Assembly (NCBI GenBank): GCA_022539475.1
Contig: VCMS01000268.1
Coordinates: forward strand, 18,363 to 82,362
From: Gracilaria domingensis
Taxonomy: Eukaryota; Rhodophyta; Florideophyceae; Gracilariales; Gracilariaceae
Direction: 5' to 3'
Length of the DNA stretch: 64,000 nucleotides
Below are positions 55,794-64,000 of this stretch, one piece after another (positions within the stretch are counted from its first letter, which is position 1; the number at the start of each line of letters is the position of its first letter). The notes beneath the pieces are model-generated. The model was not told the origin of the DNA. It saw only the letters and a list, made by a program, of their open reading frames with translations, and ran no database searches. Position numbers and translations under genes: made by a program.

Positions 55794-56852
55794 TCATCCA
55801 GTTCGAGGCGCTCGCAGCCTCATTATTGGCAAATCGTCATCTCTACTGCTGTCGAGCACTTCGGTTCTACCGGCCTCCGCTTCCACACCAATCTCCACGA
55901 CCACTTGGTCTTCTTCCATTTCAACCGCCCCACCCTCCTTATCGGACAACAGTTCATCCTCCGCCTCCTCCTCTTCGTCTCCATTGACAAACGTGGGTCG
56001 GAAATCCCGCACCCGATGAACAGCATCAGGTAGTGCGTTTCCCTCTGGTACCATGTACATGTGGTATCTAACCAGCAAATATATAGACTCGGGCCTATCC
56101 ACCTTGTCCTTCCCACTTGCTCCAGCATGTGTCACATCACCACGGCCGACGAATACAAAATACGGTGGGATGATTATCTTCTTCACTGGATACACCTCCG
56201 ACATCACTCGCAACTGTTGGTTGTTCATCTCCACCAGTTGATGGCTTCCAGCGCTCACCCAGGGAGGAAAGCCCTCTTTCCCAGAGGCCATTTCAAAGTA
56301 TCCGGGGTTACCAGTATGCATTTTGTCCTTCGTAACCAGACCACTGAAGTCGGTGTGCAGTGTCTGGCGCTTGCACTTTCTCGTGGTCCCCAGAAATCGA
56401 CCACCAGTTTTCGGAGTGTACATCTTCACAGCTTCCCTTTCATTGTCCCATAGTCCCAAAGCCGCAGCAATTGTACCCATTCGAACATCAAGTAAATCAC
56501 GCGACCTTACAATCCACCTGAGCTCCTCATTATCCTCCGGCTTCTCCACCGTACCCCAACGTGTCGACATCACTCTCCCCTCAAATGGTTCATCGCTTCC
56601 GTCCTTCCAACCTTCATCATCGTTGATGATTTGAAGAAACGAATTCTGTTCCTTCCCTTTCCGTATATCCGGCATCGCTCCATACTCATTCTCGAAGAAG
56701 TCCACCAACGTCCCCGACACATCTCCGAACTCCCGAACTTCTTCCAACTCCTCCCATTTAGGGACACCATTATCCGTCGCAGAGCCATCAAGCACGCAAT
56801 ATCCATTCTGCCATAGCTCAACTTGCATTCGGGGGAAGAACATTTGCCCAAA

Positions 56853-57467
56853 TTAGTCATGCTCCTTCGCAGCAACCCACCGCACCTCTTCATCATCCAT
56901 ACCTGTTGGCCAAGTACGAGGATACTGCATACCAAATTTCTCCGCCCGTAGGCGATGTTCAGCCCTCGCAGCGTGCCAAAACACAGGATGGTATACATTT
57001 CTGAGATCTGAGACACTTAGCAGCTCCGACCTATGTGCCTTCGGCAAGTGAATGACTCTGGGCCAGGGGTCCTTGTGCTCAATTACGTTCTTCCCTTGCC
57101 ATTCCTGCCGCCTCAGCCTGACATACCCGCATCATGATGGGTCCGGTGGGCCATCATATGGATCTCTTCGAACAAGTCCGTGCTCCTCAGATTCCGGAAG
57201 AGCTGTAGGTAGCTCGTCATCAATTAACCCGCCACCTGTCTCTTGCTGATCGTCTGGCGCAGCATCTTTCTCGACGGTGACAACCCGTGGAAGTGTCACA
57301 GCAAGAAGCTCTTCGTCATCCACAAATGCAGAACTGCCTGCGGTCTCTGCATTCCCTCCCTCTCCCAATGCCACGAACTGAACCTTCATCGACCTTCCTC
57401 TCAGCACATGTCCATTTAGTTGAGACATCAGGTCATCCGGTGTCATGCTGTTCAGAGTAGATCTCAT
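56853..57467 (-). pseudogene. Linker segment between ParB-like region and oxygenase
   Basis: Two open pieces in the same frame as the oxygenase: 57,467-57,132 (MRSTLNSMTPDDLMSQLNG...) and 57,047-56,853 (LLSVSDLRNVYHPVFWHAA). Acidic and Pro-rich; no domain recognised. It is part of the decayed gene described at 55,794-59,710. Confidence 0.5.
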
Positions 57468-57557
57468 CTGTTGTGTGAAAGTCTTTCTCTGTTTCTTAAT
57501 CGGCGGAGCCCGCTGTTCTTCTTCGGAGCTATCCAGAACTTTTATGGCACCTCGATT

Positions 57558-58799
57558 TTAGCCGTGCTCAATTTCCCTAAAACTCACCTGCGCCGGTTCC
57601 CGTGCACTTCTTCGCGGCTCCCCTTCTTCACTGGCAGATTTTGCAGCAGCAGCAGCGGGAGTCCTCCTCTTCGTCACGGACTGCTTCACTGGTGCGGGGG
57701 GCGGAATTACCTTGAGCATCGTCCGCAATCGATTCTGAACGGAAGTCGTGGCAGTTCTAATTGAGTTCGTTCTGCTCCGAACACGCGGCAATTTGTTGAA
57801 GTTCACAACTTGTCCCAAAAGGAATTGATACACAGCTGCGTTGTTTTCTGGGTCTTCAACGTCATCTTCATTCGATGGAGCAGAAAAACTGACTTCGCGT
57901 TTCAGGAACACTTCCATCCACTCTTCCTCATTCAGTTCATTCCTCACTGCTCGAGCCGCGTGGAACATAGATATTGCTCTATCATAAAGGAAACCTCGAA
58001 CCTCCTCAAAGCTTTTCCATTGCTTTGTCTTCGTTGACTTGCCCGTCAATAGAAACATCTGAAGACAATCAAGAATGAAGGAAAACTCCTCGGCATCCAA
58101 AACATATAGCGGAGTATGGGACAGATGTGTGAGACCTATGTCACTCACACTCTCACATATATCCTCGAAATGGGCCAGCATTCCCTCACGAGACATGAGT
58201 TGCAGGGCGACATTGGCATATCTCAGATACTGTCGCTCTTGCACAGTCCCAATCAGTTGGCTCTCCTTCAACACTTCCGTCACTTCTGCAGGATCCACGT
58301 CTGTCGGCGTCACTCCCTCAACATCTTCAAATAGAATGGCGACCACACTAACTATAGAGGGTATCTTGTTTGCAAACATCATCCATCGCATGGTACTCGT
58401 CGACTCATTGAGGTACGAAGCAACACATAAGAATTCCTTCATCCCAATGAGCCTCTCATCTCTTCGTATCAGCAGATTGCAACATCAAAACTTGGCTAAT
58501 CGCTTCCACTTCGGTGCACCAGTCGCTGTCAAATATTATATAGCTTTCAGACGATGCCAACCATCCACAATGAAGCACTTCTTCGTTAGGCGTCCCTTGT
58601 CAGTATCCCTCTCTCTCGTAGTAGCATCTTGTAACGCCACCACTGAAGAACCCATCGACTGCAATATCCCCCGCTCCTCCATACTCTTCACAAGGGCTTC
58701 AGCGTAGCGTTTACTTACTCCACGGAGTAAATTGGGCGGAGTGTCCACGAGAGTGATGTCAACAGTAACAAAAACGATCCGGTAGTGATTGAGGTTCAC
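57558..58799 (-). pseudogene. ParB-like domain and helical C-terminal region
   Basis: The N-terminal part (58,799-58,536) has the ParB/sulfiredoxin-fold signature: a helix with ERGILQ followed by a strand-turn VDGWHRLKA, like VDGHHRLxA in ParB. The C-terminal part (58,442-57,558, 294 residues) is mostly helical, ending Ala/Lys-rich. In bacteria such domains are often linked to DNA partitioning or to DNA methyltransferases; a methyltransferase gene lies divergently at 63,039. Confidence 0.55.
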
Positions 58800-59741
58800 C
58801 TTTCGGACCTTCTGACGAATTTGTCTGTACCTCTTGCCCGAGTAGGTGTCCCTTGTGTTCCAGACCGCTCGCCAGAAACACTTGAACGTGCCATTCTTGC
58901 AGACAGAAGCACAACGTCATCGTCCTGCTGCTCCGCAGTTTGTGGTGAAGTTTGGGATACAGATAGACCAGCTCCTTGTGTGGATTGCGCATCCGCGTCT
59001 GGAAGGGGACATTTTATGATGTCATCTTCCTCTCCTTGCACAGCTGTCCCGTGCTGAACCGTCTGTTTCGACGCAGAAGTTTTCCTTGTGTCCACGGTCT
59101 GATTTATCGCAAGAGATGCCCTTTTCGACGCAGTGGGCTTCGTCGCGGAGGTAGACTTTGTTTGGCCTGTCCGCTTCGTAGCTGGGGATGATCTCGTCTC
59201 CATATTCCGCTTCGTAACAGACGACGGGCCGGCCCGCGGAGATGGTACTGATGCGCTACCTCTCGGTGTTGATGAACTTCGAATTGGCTCCGTGCGGCTT
59301 GTCGCCATCATCACCTCACTCATAGCGCTCATCGTTCGTCACTTGGACGCCGGAATGCTGGCTGCCACCGGTTCCATCATTTTCTCATCCCAAGGACCGG
59401 CTGTCCGGAGATCCTGGATGTATTGGGGAAGATCCAGGCCCTCCGCCCGGTAAGGGTAGAACGTCTGACCGTTTCGACTGATGAGAATATTATGAACCAC
59501 CACAAGACCTGGGTCCAATTGCTTCCCGTTCAACTCGCGGCGTAGAACACTTCCAATTCCATTCAACAACGCTTCCCCGACTATCACCTTTCCTTCATTC
59601 TCAATATTCATCTGCAGAGAAACCCGCATTCCACCTTGCAATGATCGAGTGCTCCGCCGAGTGCAAGGAGTCACGCTTTGCGTACGCTTTCGAACCCGAG
59701 TTGGCTTCATGTTGAACAGCTATTGCAGTGAAAGCTGTATA

Positions 59742-60140
59742 TCAACAATACGCTCGCTCTGGACGATACAACAACGGAGGCGAGCCTTTAAAGGGCGACT
59801 TACGCTGGGCACTCCCGCTTTCGGCAGCTCCTCCCAGCGCACTGCCAGTCTCGTCTGTGTCCTGTCCGTGGCCATTCGCACGCTGATTGTACGCTTTATA
59901 GTCGTGAAATACGCTCAATGATGACTCACGCGAGCAATGGTCGCCCTTTCTAATCCCGCTCTTCAAATGCTTTGCATAGTAGTCAAGAGTACACTCATTC
60001 ACCTTCATGTACAGCCTACTCCCGCCAATACACGTGGACAGCGGCGCCAACATACCGGCGGCCGGCTGTAGCGAAATCACTGCGGGTAGGTACCCTAACA
60101 CGACCGGACCACCCCGCCCGCGAGCACGTTTTGGGCACAT
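59742..60140 (-). CDS. Frame in the left arm of the palindrome
   Basis: The protein-like part is 60,008-59,742, starting MKVNECTLDYYAKHLKSG and ending with the block DTDETGSALGGAAESG and then AQRKSPFKGSPPL. The block is also coded, in opposite orientation, at 61,545-61,640. A GTAAGT (possible splice donor) lies in the block in both arms, so this may be a shared first exon. Unrecognised otherwise. Confidence 0.4.
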   Translation of the reverse strand: MCPKRARGRGGPVVLGYLPAVISLQPAAGMLAPLSTCIGGSRLYMKVNECTLDYYAKHLKSGIRKGDHCSRESSLSVFHDYKAYNQRANGHGQDTDETGSALGGAAESGSAQRKSPFKGSPPLLYRPERAYC

Positions 60141-60552
60141 TATGGCACCTTCTCGGTACCTCTCAAAACACTCCTCCCGGCACTTCCGGCACCCACCGCG
60201 TCACCTCAATGCAACAACGCGTCTTCTCTATCCTTCAAACGCTCCCTAATTCCCACGTGCACCACACCTACCCTCTCTGCGATGACTATCTCCCTTCCGA
60301 GGTGCTACAATTCACTGAATCAGTGACCGAATCTGTACTATTGAGTTGTTCCCACCTGTTCCACAGGCTGCAGCAGTTTATGCACCAGGCAGTTGCAAGT
60401 GTGCAACATGGCACTTGACCGGCGAGCGCGCGAGGGAGATGTCCCACCACAGAATCTCCCGGAGCAGTCGAGGCTGCGATAAAGGCTACGAACTGTGACG
60501 CTTTGTGTTTGTGGCACAAAGGTGGTAAGAGGAGAGGGAGAGCACGTACGGA

Positions 60553-60589
60553 AGGGTGTGAAGCGTGGGCGCAACGCCCTTCACACCCT
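60553..60589. repeat. Perfect 11-base stem hairpin in the palindrome centre
   Basis: AGGGTGTGAAG and CTTCACACCCT form a perfect stem around a 15-base GC-rich loop. It stands alone in the central spacer. It could be a protein-binding or structural site; no coding role seen. Confidence 0.6.
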
Positions 60590-61082
60590 GGTGTCAGCAG
60601 CGGTCGGTGTCGTGGGTTCGGAGTGAGACTGTTGTTGCGCGCGGTCGCTGGCGAGCACAGCGGCGGCCCTCCGATGGGCTGCATGCGCGTAACGAACTTA
60701 CGGCTCCAGGATGGAATTGCGTCGTCCACAGTCGATGACTGGCGTAAAGATTAGTTTACTGAAAGTTATAAGTTGTTTCATAGCTTACCACTAGACTACA
60801 AAAGACTGCTATCGATGGCGCTCTTAAGTATTGCTGCGCCAGGGGCGGCCGGCGGGCCATCGGCGGTGCATCCAGTATATCAGCCCCCGTCGTGGAACAC
60901 GGCGCAGAATGCATACAGTCCCCCACATCATTGACACTCGACACCATCCTCTTCTCTAGGGTAGGTGTGGTGCGCGTGGAAATTAGGGAGTGTCCGGAGG
61001 GTGGAGAAGACGGGATGGTGCACTGAGGTGACGCAGTGGGTACAGGACGTGCCGGGGGTGTGTTTTTGGAGGTCCCGGTATG

Positions 61083-61310
61083 GCGCCAGAATGTGCCCAA
61101 AACGTGCCCGCGGGCGAAAGGGAGGGGGCTCGGTCGTCTTAGGGTAGGTACCCTAACACGACCGGACCCTTCCCGCCCGCGGGCATAAAATCGCACATTT
61201 TTCAAAAAATCGCCCAAAACGTGCCCGCGGGCGGGGAGCTCCGGTCGTGTTAGGGTACCTACCTAGCACGACCGACCCCCCCGCCCGCTGGCACGTTCTG
61301 GCCACATTCT
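61083..61310. repeat. GC-rich hairpin repeat block, right copy
   Basis: Two palindromes (about 61,105-61,185 and 61,215-61,310) of the GTGCCCGCGGGCG...TTAGGGTAGGTACCCTAAC type are joined by the AT linker GCATAAAATCGCACATTTTT. It is the inverted equivalent of 249-449, including the linker. Confidence 0.8.
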
Positions 61311-61654
61311 GGCACCCTCCGGAGACCTCCCAAAACACTCCTCCCGGCACTTCCGGCAGTGATTTCGCTGCACACGCCGTGCACATATATCAAACTAGAC
61401 AAAACTAGCGCTTCACATCCACTTGATCGGCGACTATTAGCACAATACGCGACCCTTGCAATAGCTCCGAATCGCGACGTGGCCGACACGCGACGCTATC
61501 GCACCCGCTCAAAGCGGCACGGACACCGCCCTCAGAAAGAAGCGGACACGGACACGGACGAGACTGGCAGTGCGCTGGGAGGAGCTGCCGAAAGCGGGGG
61601 TGCCCAGCGTAAGTCGCCATTTGAAGGCTCGCCTCCGTTGGTTGCGCTGAAGCG

Positions 61655-63776
61655 ATGGAATCCAACGATGATGGGGAGGAGATACATCCTATCGACATGA
61701 GTGCTCCGCCTCCGGCTTTCCATGCATATGTCAGACTTTTCTTGGTTCTTCTCGATGCTTTAGCAAATAGCGATGGCGGCCCTGATCGGCCACGGGACGT
61801 GGGGTTTAGAGGGCTAATAGAATTCTGCGCCGAGAACTATAAGGATATTCCGGAGGCAAGGAAGATATTTGAGAAGGCCACTAACTCCAAGAACCTGCAG
61901 AACTTGACAGTGCAACAGCTGCGAAAGAGTGTTGTGAATAACAAACCTGTGGAGCAACGATATCTTGTAACGAAGTTTCTTGATAAGAAGGACGGGGATG
62001 AGGACCAGAAACTCCGCGATTATTTCCTTCTCTCTATGGATATGGGTATATACCTACCGGTGCGATGCCTGGTTGGTTATTTCATGACCAGGAGAAAGCA
62101 GGTTCTGAAGACGACAGTGTTCATTCCACCAACAGCTGTGAACCCATTTGAGGTCGTTATAGACTTATCATATCTCGGCCACATAATGGGAGAGAACGAC
62201 AACATCACAATGATGAAGAAGAAACAACCGAAAAACAGACGAAAAGTGAACCATGCACCATCTGTGTACATACCCAGTTTTACGTCGTTCTCCAAAGACA
62301 ACTGTGATCGACTGGGTCGCTATCAGTGAGGTCTTATGGGCATGGAGTTGTTTTGCAGCTCATCTTGGATACACGAATGTTCAGCACATGGTGAAACCGT
62401 ACATTTACATGAATATGCAGACGTTGAAGTATACAGCGCTAGAGACACGGGAGTCTGGTTATGCTCCGCCAAGCTAGAGTACTCGATTCAACACACAGGA
62501 TGTGCCACAGAGCAGTACTAGTGGATCGGTGGAGACCTTGAGTGATGAATGCGATATAAACCTCCGAATACTGGCTAAGGAATTTTTGACAGACCTCGAA
62601 ACTATATGCACCCACGATAGCCTCTATAGCTTACGGTCTGATCAGATGAGGAACTGGATAGAGTTTTCGGAGATACGGATGGATACCGTATCTGGTTTTA
62701 ACTCCGGTGAGTTGCCTGCACGATTTCAGAACTTATCGGAGTTGCTATGAAAACCGATACAGGATATGTGTCATACGGCACGGTTCAATGTGGGCATTCA
62801 CCCAAAACCCGATATTGAACTGACGAAAACTTCTAAAACTTCCGGTAATGCCGAACCTTCTTCGACCAAGTCTGCCCCACCCCATCTCGTCGAGAATATA
62901 TGGACCTCGTGAGCTCCGATAGCGAGGACTTCGAGAAGCCGGTGAATCGTGCCGAACATGAATCTCGGATTGGCGGGTACAACATCGAAAAGACTAGTAT
63001 TGAGCCGCCCGTTGAAGGGTATATCCAGTCTCTTTTGAATGAATATGGACAAGGTGTGGAAGGGGATGAGAAAGTCACACTTTGTAGCGTACAACTCTGA
63101 CATGAAGGACCTAAGGCACACACATGAAACGTTTGTGAATCAGAGTGAGATTTTATGGGGTGAGGCACAGCTTGTCCTAACAGACCCTCCGTTTAACACT
63201 CGAAGGAAGAGGAGCAAACGGATTAGTGCTCACGATGTCTTCAGTGAGGATGACATGATCAGTACGGCTGACTTAATAAGTTCCGCGCTTCGGTCAGGTG
63301 GGCACTTCATTATATTCTGTGCCATGGCACAGTTTAATGTTTGGCACAGGATAATCTCGGAAACGGCGAGTACGAAAGATGAAGCTGGAAGCGAAGGTAA
63401 GCCAGAACTCATGCCTTCGTTTAAAGTGGATGGGAATCCACTGGTGTTCATCCGGGATGGAAGTAATGTTGGTGGGAATCCACGGAAGTTTGGGATACAG
63501 CCCGTAACGAAGTACGCCGTTCATGGGGTGAAGCGTGGATTGCGACCATCGAAGGAAGCCAGTCTTACTCCATTTGAGGAGAAAAATTTCATTCCTTCTA
63601 CTTTCCCGGCAAACAGGAATATAATTGACCGGGTGCCGAAACCGAGAGCGGGGGAGTGGTTGACATGGAAGGTAAATGACCCAGGTAGTTCAGCACCAAG
63701 TGGGCAGTACATAAGAATGGAGCAGAAGTCCAGGGAGTTGATGAAAGAGTTGATATGTCGGTTCACAAGACCTGGT
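61655..63776 (+). pseudogene. Decayed DNA/RNA amino-methyltransferase gene
   Basis: Plus-strand coding remains starting MESNDDGEEIHPIDMS (61,655), continuing in pieces (61,655-62,329, 62,253-62,750, 62,900-63,100) and ending with the methyltransferase part (63,039 on). This holds the catalytic DPPF (residues 49-52 of that piece, LVLTDPPFNTRRKR), the strand GGHFIIFCAMAQFNVWHRII and, near the end, EQKSRELMKELICRFTRPG. That order (DPPF first, then the approach to the FxGxG motif) is that of beta-class N4/N6 amino-methyltransferases. The FxGxG AdoMet loop itself should come next but an LTR starts there. The N-terminal 300 residues are unrecognised. Several frame changes and stops make it non-functional. 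Confidence 0.65.
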
Positions 63777-64000
63777 TGTAGTGCAACGCTCATCTATGAG
63801 TATTCTGACTGGACTTTAGTCATATTTCCCGTTTACGGGTTTGCCTGGTACACACTAGTATATGACTAGTAGTTACTAGTGGTTGCCATTGGGATGGTTC
63901 GGACACGTGGGACACGGTGGAGCTGATCGGAGGTTGGCCACTACACGTCGGCGGTTGCCACAATTAGTGGGAAGTTTAGTTAATATTATTTATCAATTTT
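63777..64000 (+). mobile_element. LTR type D, copy 2 (runs off the window)
   Basis: Starts TGTAGTGCAACGC immediately after the methyltransferase codons for FTRPG and matches the first 230 bases of the LTR at 31,432-30,607 in opposite orientation. The element continues beyond the window, so it could be a solo LTR or a full copy. Confidence 0.75.

Larger units (their letters stand above)
55794..59710 (-). pseudogene. Decayed gene: ParB-like domain plus PHYH-like 2-oxoglutarate oxygenase
   Basis: A long minus-strand coding sequence in about seven open pieces. In order: basic N-terminus (59,710-59,339), Ser/Thr/Lys-rich repeat (59,332-58,796), ParB-like domain (58,799 on: LVKSMEERGILQSMGSSVVAL, then CFIVDGWHRLKAI), helical region (to 57,558), a linker, and a phytanoyl-CoA-hydroxylase-like oxygenase (56,843-55,794). 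The oxygenase keeps iron ligands His163 and Asp165 (LHTDFSG), GSHQ and distal His239 (THAGA) with Arg further on. From 58,799 to 55,794 all pieces share one frame, separated by about five stops, so decay is mainly by point change. ParB-like domains bind nucleotide or DNA; PHYH-like enzymes hydroxylate substrates using iron and 2-oxoglutarate. Whether the pieces were one protein or several is not certain. Confidence 0.6.
59772..61640. repeat. 1.9 kb imperfect palindrome between the divergent genes
   Basis: Matching inverted segments: 59,772-59,866 with 61,545-61,640 (about 90% alike); the CAGTGATTTCGCT sequence near 60,072 and 61,350; and 60,160-60,300 with 60,950-61,060 (CCTAATTxCCACG, GTGCACCACACCTACCCT). 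GC hairpins lie at 60,086-60,142, 61,105-61,185 and 61,215-61,310. The unpaired centre is about 60,300-60,950. It sits exactly between the two divergent genes and likely held both promoters. Confidence 0.75.

Noticed and set aside
55794-58799. Stop-codon recoding (for example TGA read as an amino acid)
   Set aside because: Both TAA and TGA occur and neighbouring genes use ordinary stops. Point-change decay is simpler.
59700-60010. A spliced first exon joining the left-arm frame to the basic N-terminal frame
   Set aside because: The GTAAGT donor and the nearest AG acceptors do not keep the reading frame into the 59,710 frame, so no splice is claimed.

Overview
The window reads as nuclear DNA of a eukaryote with compact, mostly intronless genes set between dense blocks of nested retroelements. 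The likeliest source is a red alga of the florideophyte type (Chondrus-like). That is inference from gene style, tight tail-to-tail spacing, Ser/Pro-rich surface-protein style and Ty3/gypsy nests; no rRNA or tRNA gene was seen to confirm it.

Layout. 1-0.8 kb: GC-rich hairpin repeats. 0.8-6.3 kb: a damaged carnosine-synthase-like ATP-grasp gene and a long Ser/Pro-repeat membrane protein with a von Willebrand A domain. 7.6-9.2 kb: an old copy of an unclassified repeat, here called element X. 9.2-20.1 kb: a largely open Ty3/gypsy element (E1, pol on the minus strand) that also carries a chromodomain frame and a 618-residue frame on the opposite strand. 20.1-22.5 kb: an unclassified gene split by two solo LTRs. 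24-31.4 kb: remains of two more gypsy copies with small terminal-inverted-repeat elements inside. 31.4-36 kb: four GATATC-rich MITEs or MITE-like repeats (one more lies at 45.5 kb) and a dead pogo/Tigger-type transposon. 36.7-40.9 kb: a second gypsy family, unusually rich in the palindrome CCANNTGG. 40.9-49 kb: a third relative of E1, again with the opposite-strand frame. 49-50.6 kb: a second, better preserved element X.

51-64 kb is a gene island: ribulose-phosphate 3-epimerase, a ketopantoate-reductase-like gene, a tail-to-tail pair of HAD/trehalose-phosphatase-like paralogues of which one has lost its catalytic aspartate, and then two decayed divergent genes. The minus-strand one combines a ParB-like domain with a phytanoyl-CoA-hydroxylase-like 2-oxoglutarate oxygenase. 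The plus-strand one is an amino-methyltransferase with a DPPF motif, cut by an LTR at the window edge. They diverge from a 1.9 kb imperfect palindrome holding the same GC hairpins as the left end of the window.

The most interesting points are the opposite-strand frame kept in three gypsy copies, the palindromic region between the ParB/oxygenase and methyltransferase genes, and the motif-dense second gypsy family. All retroelements are treated as fossils.
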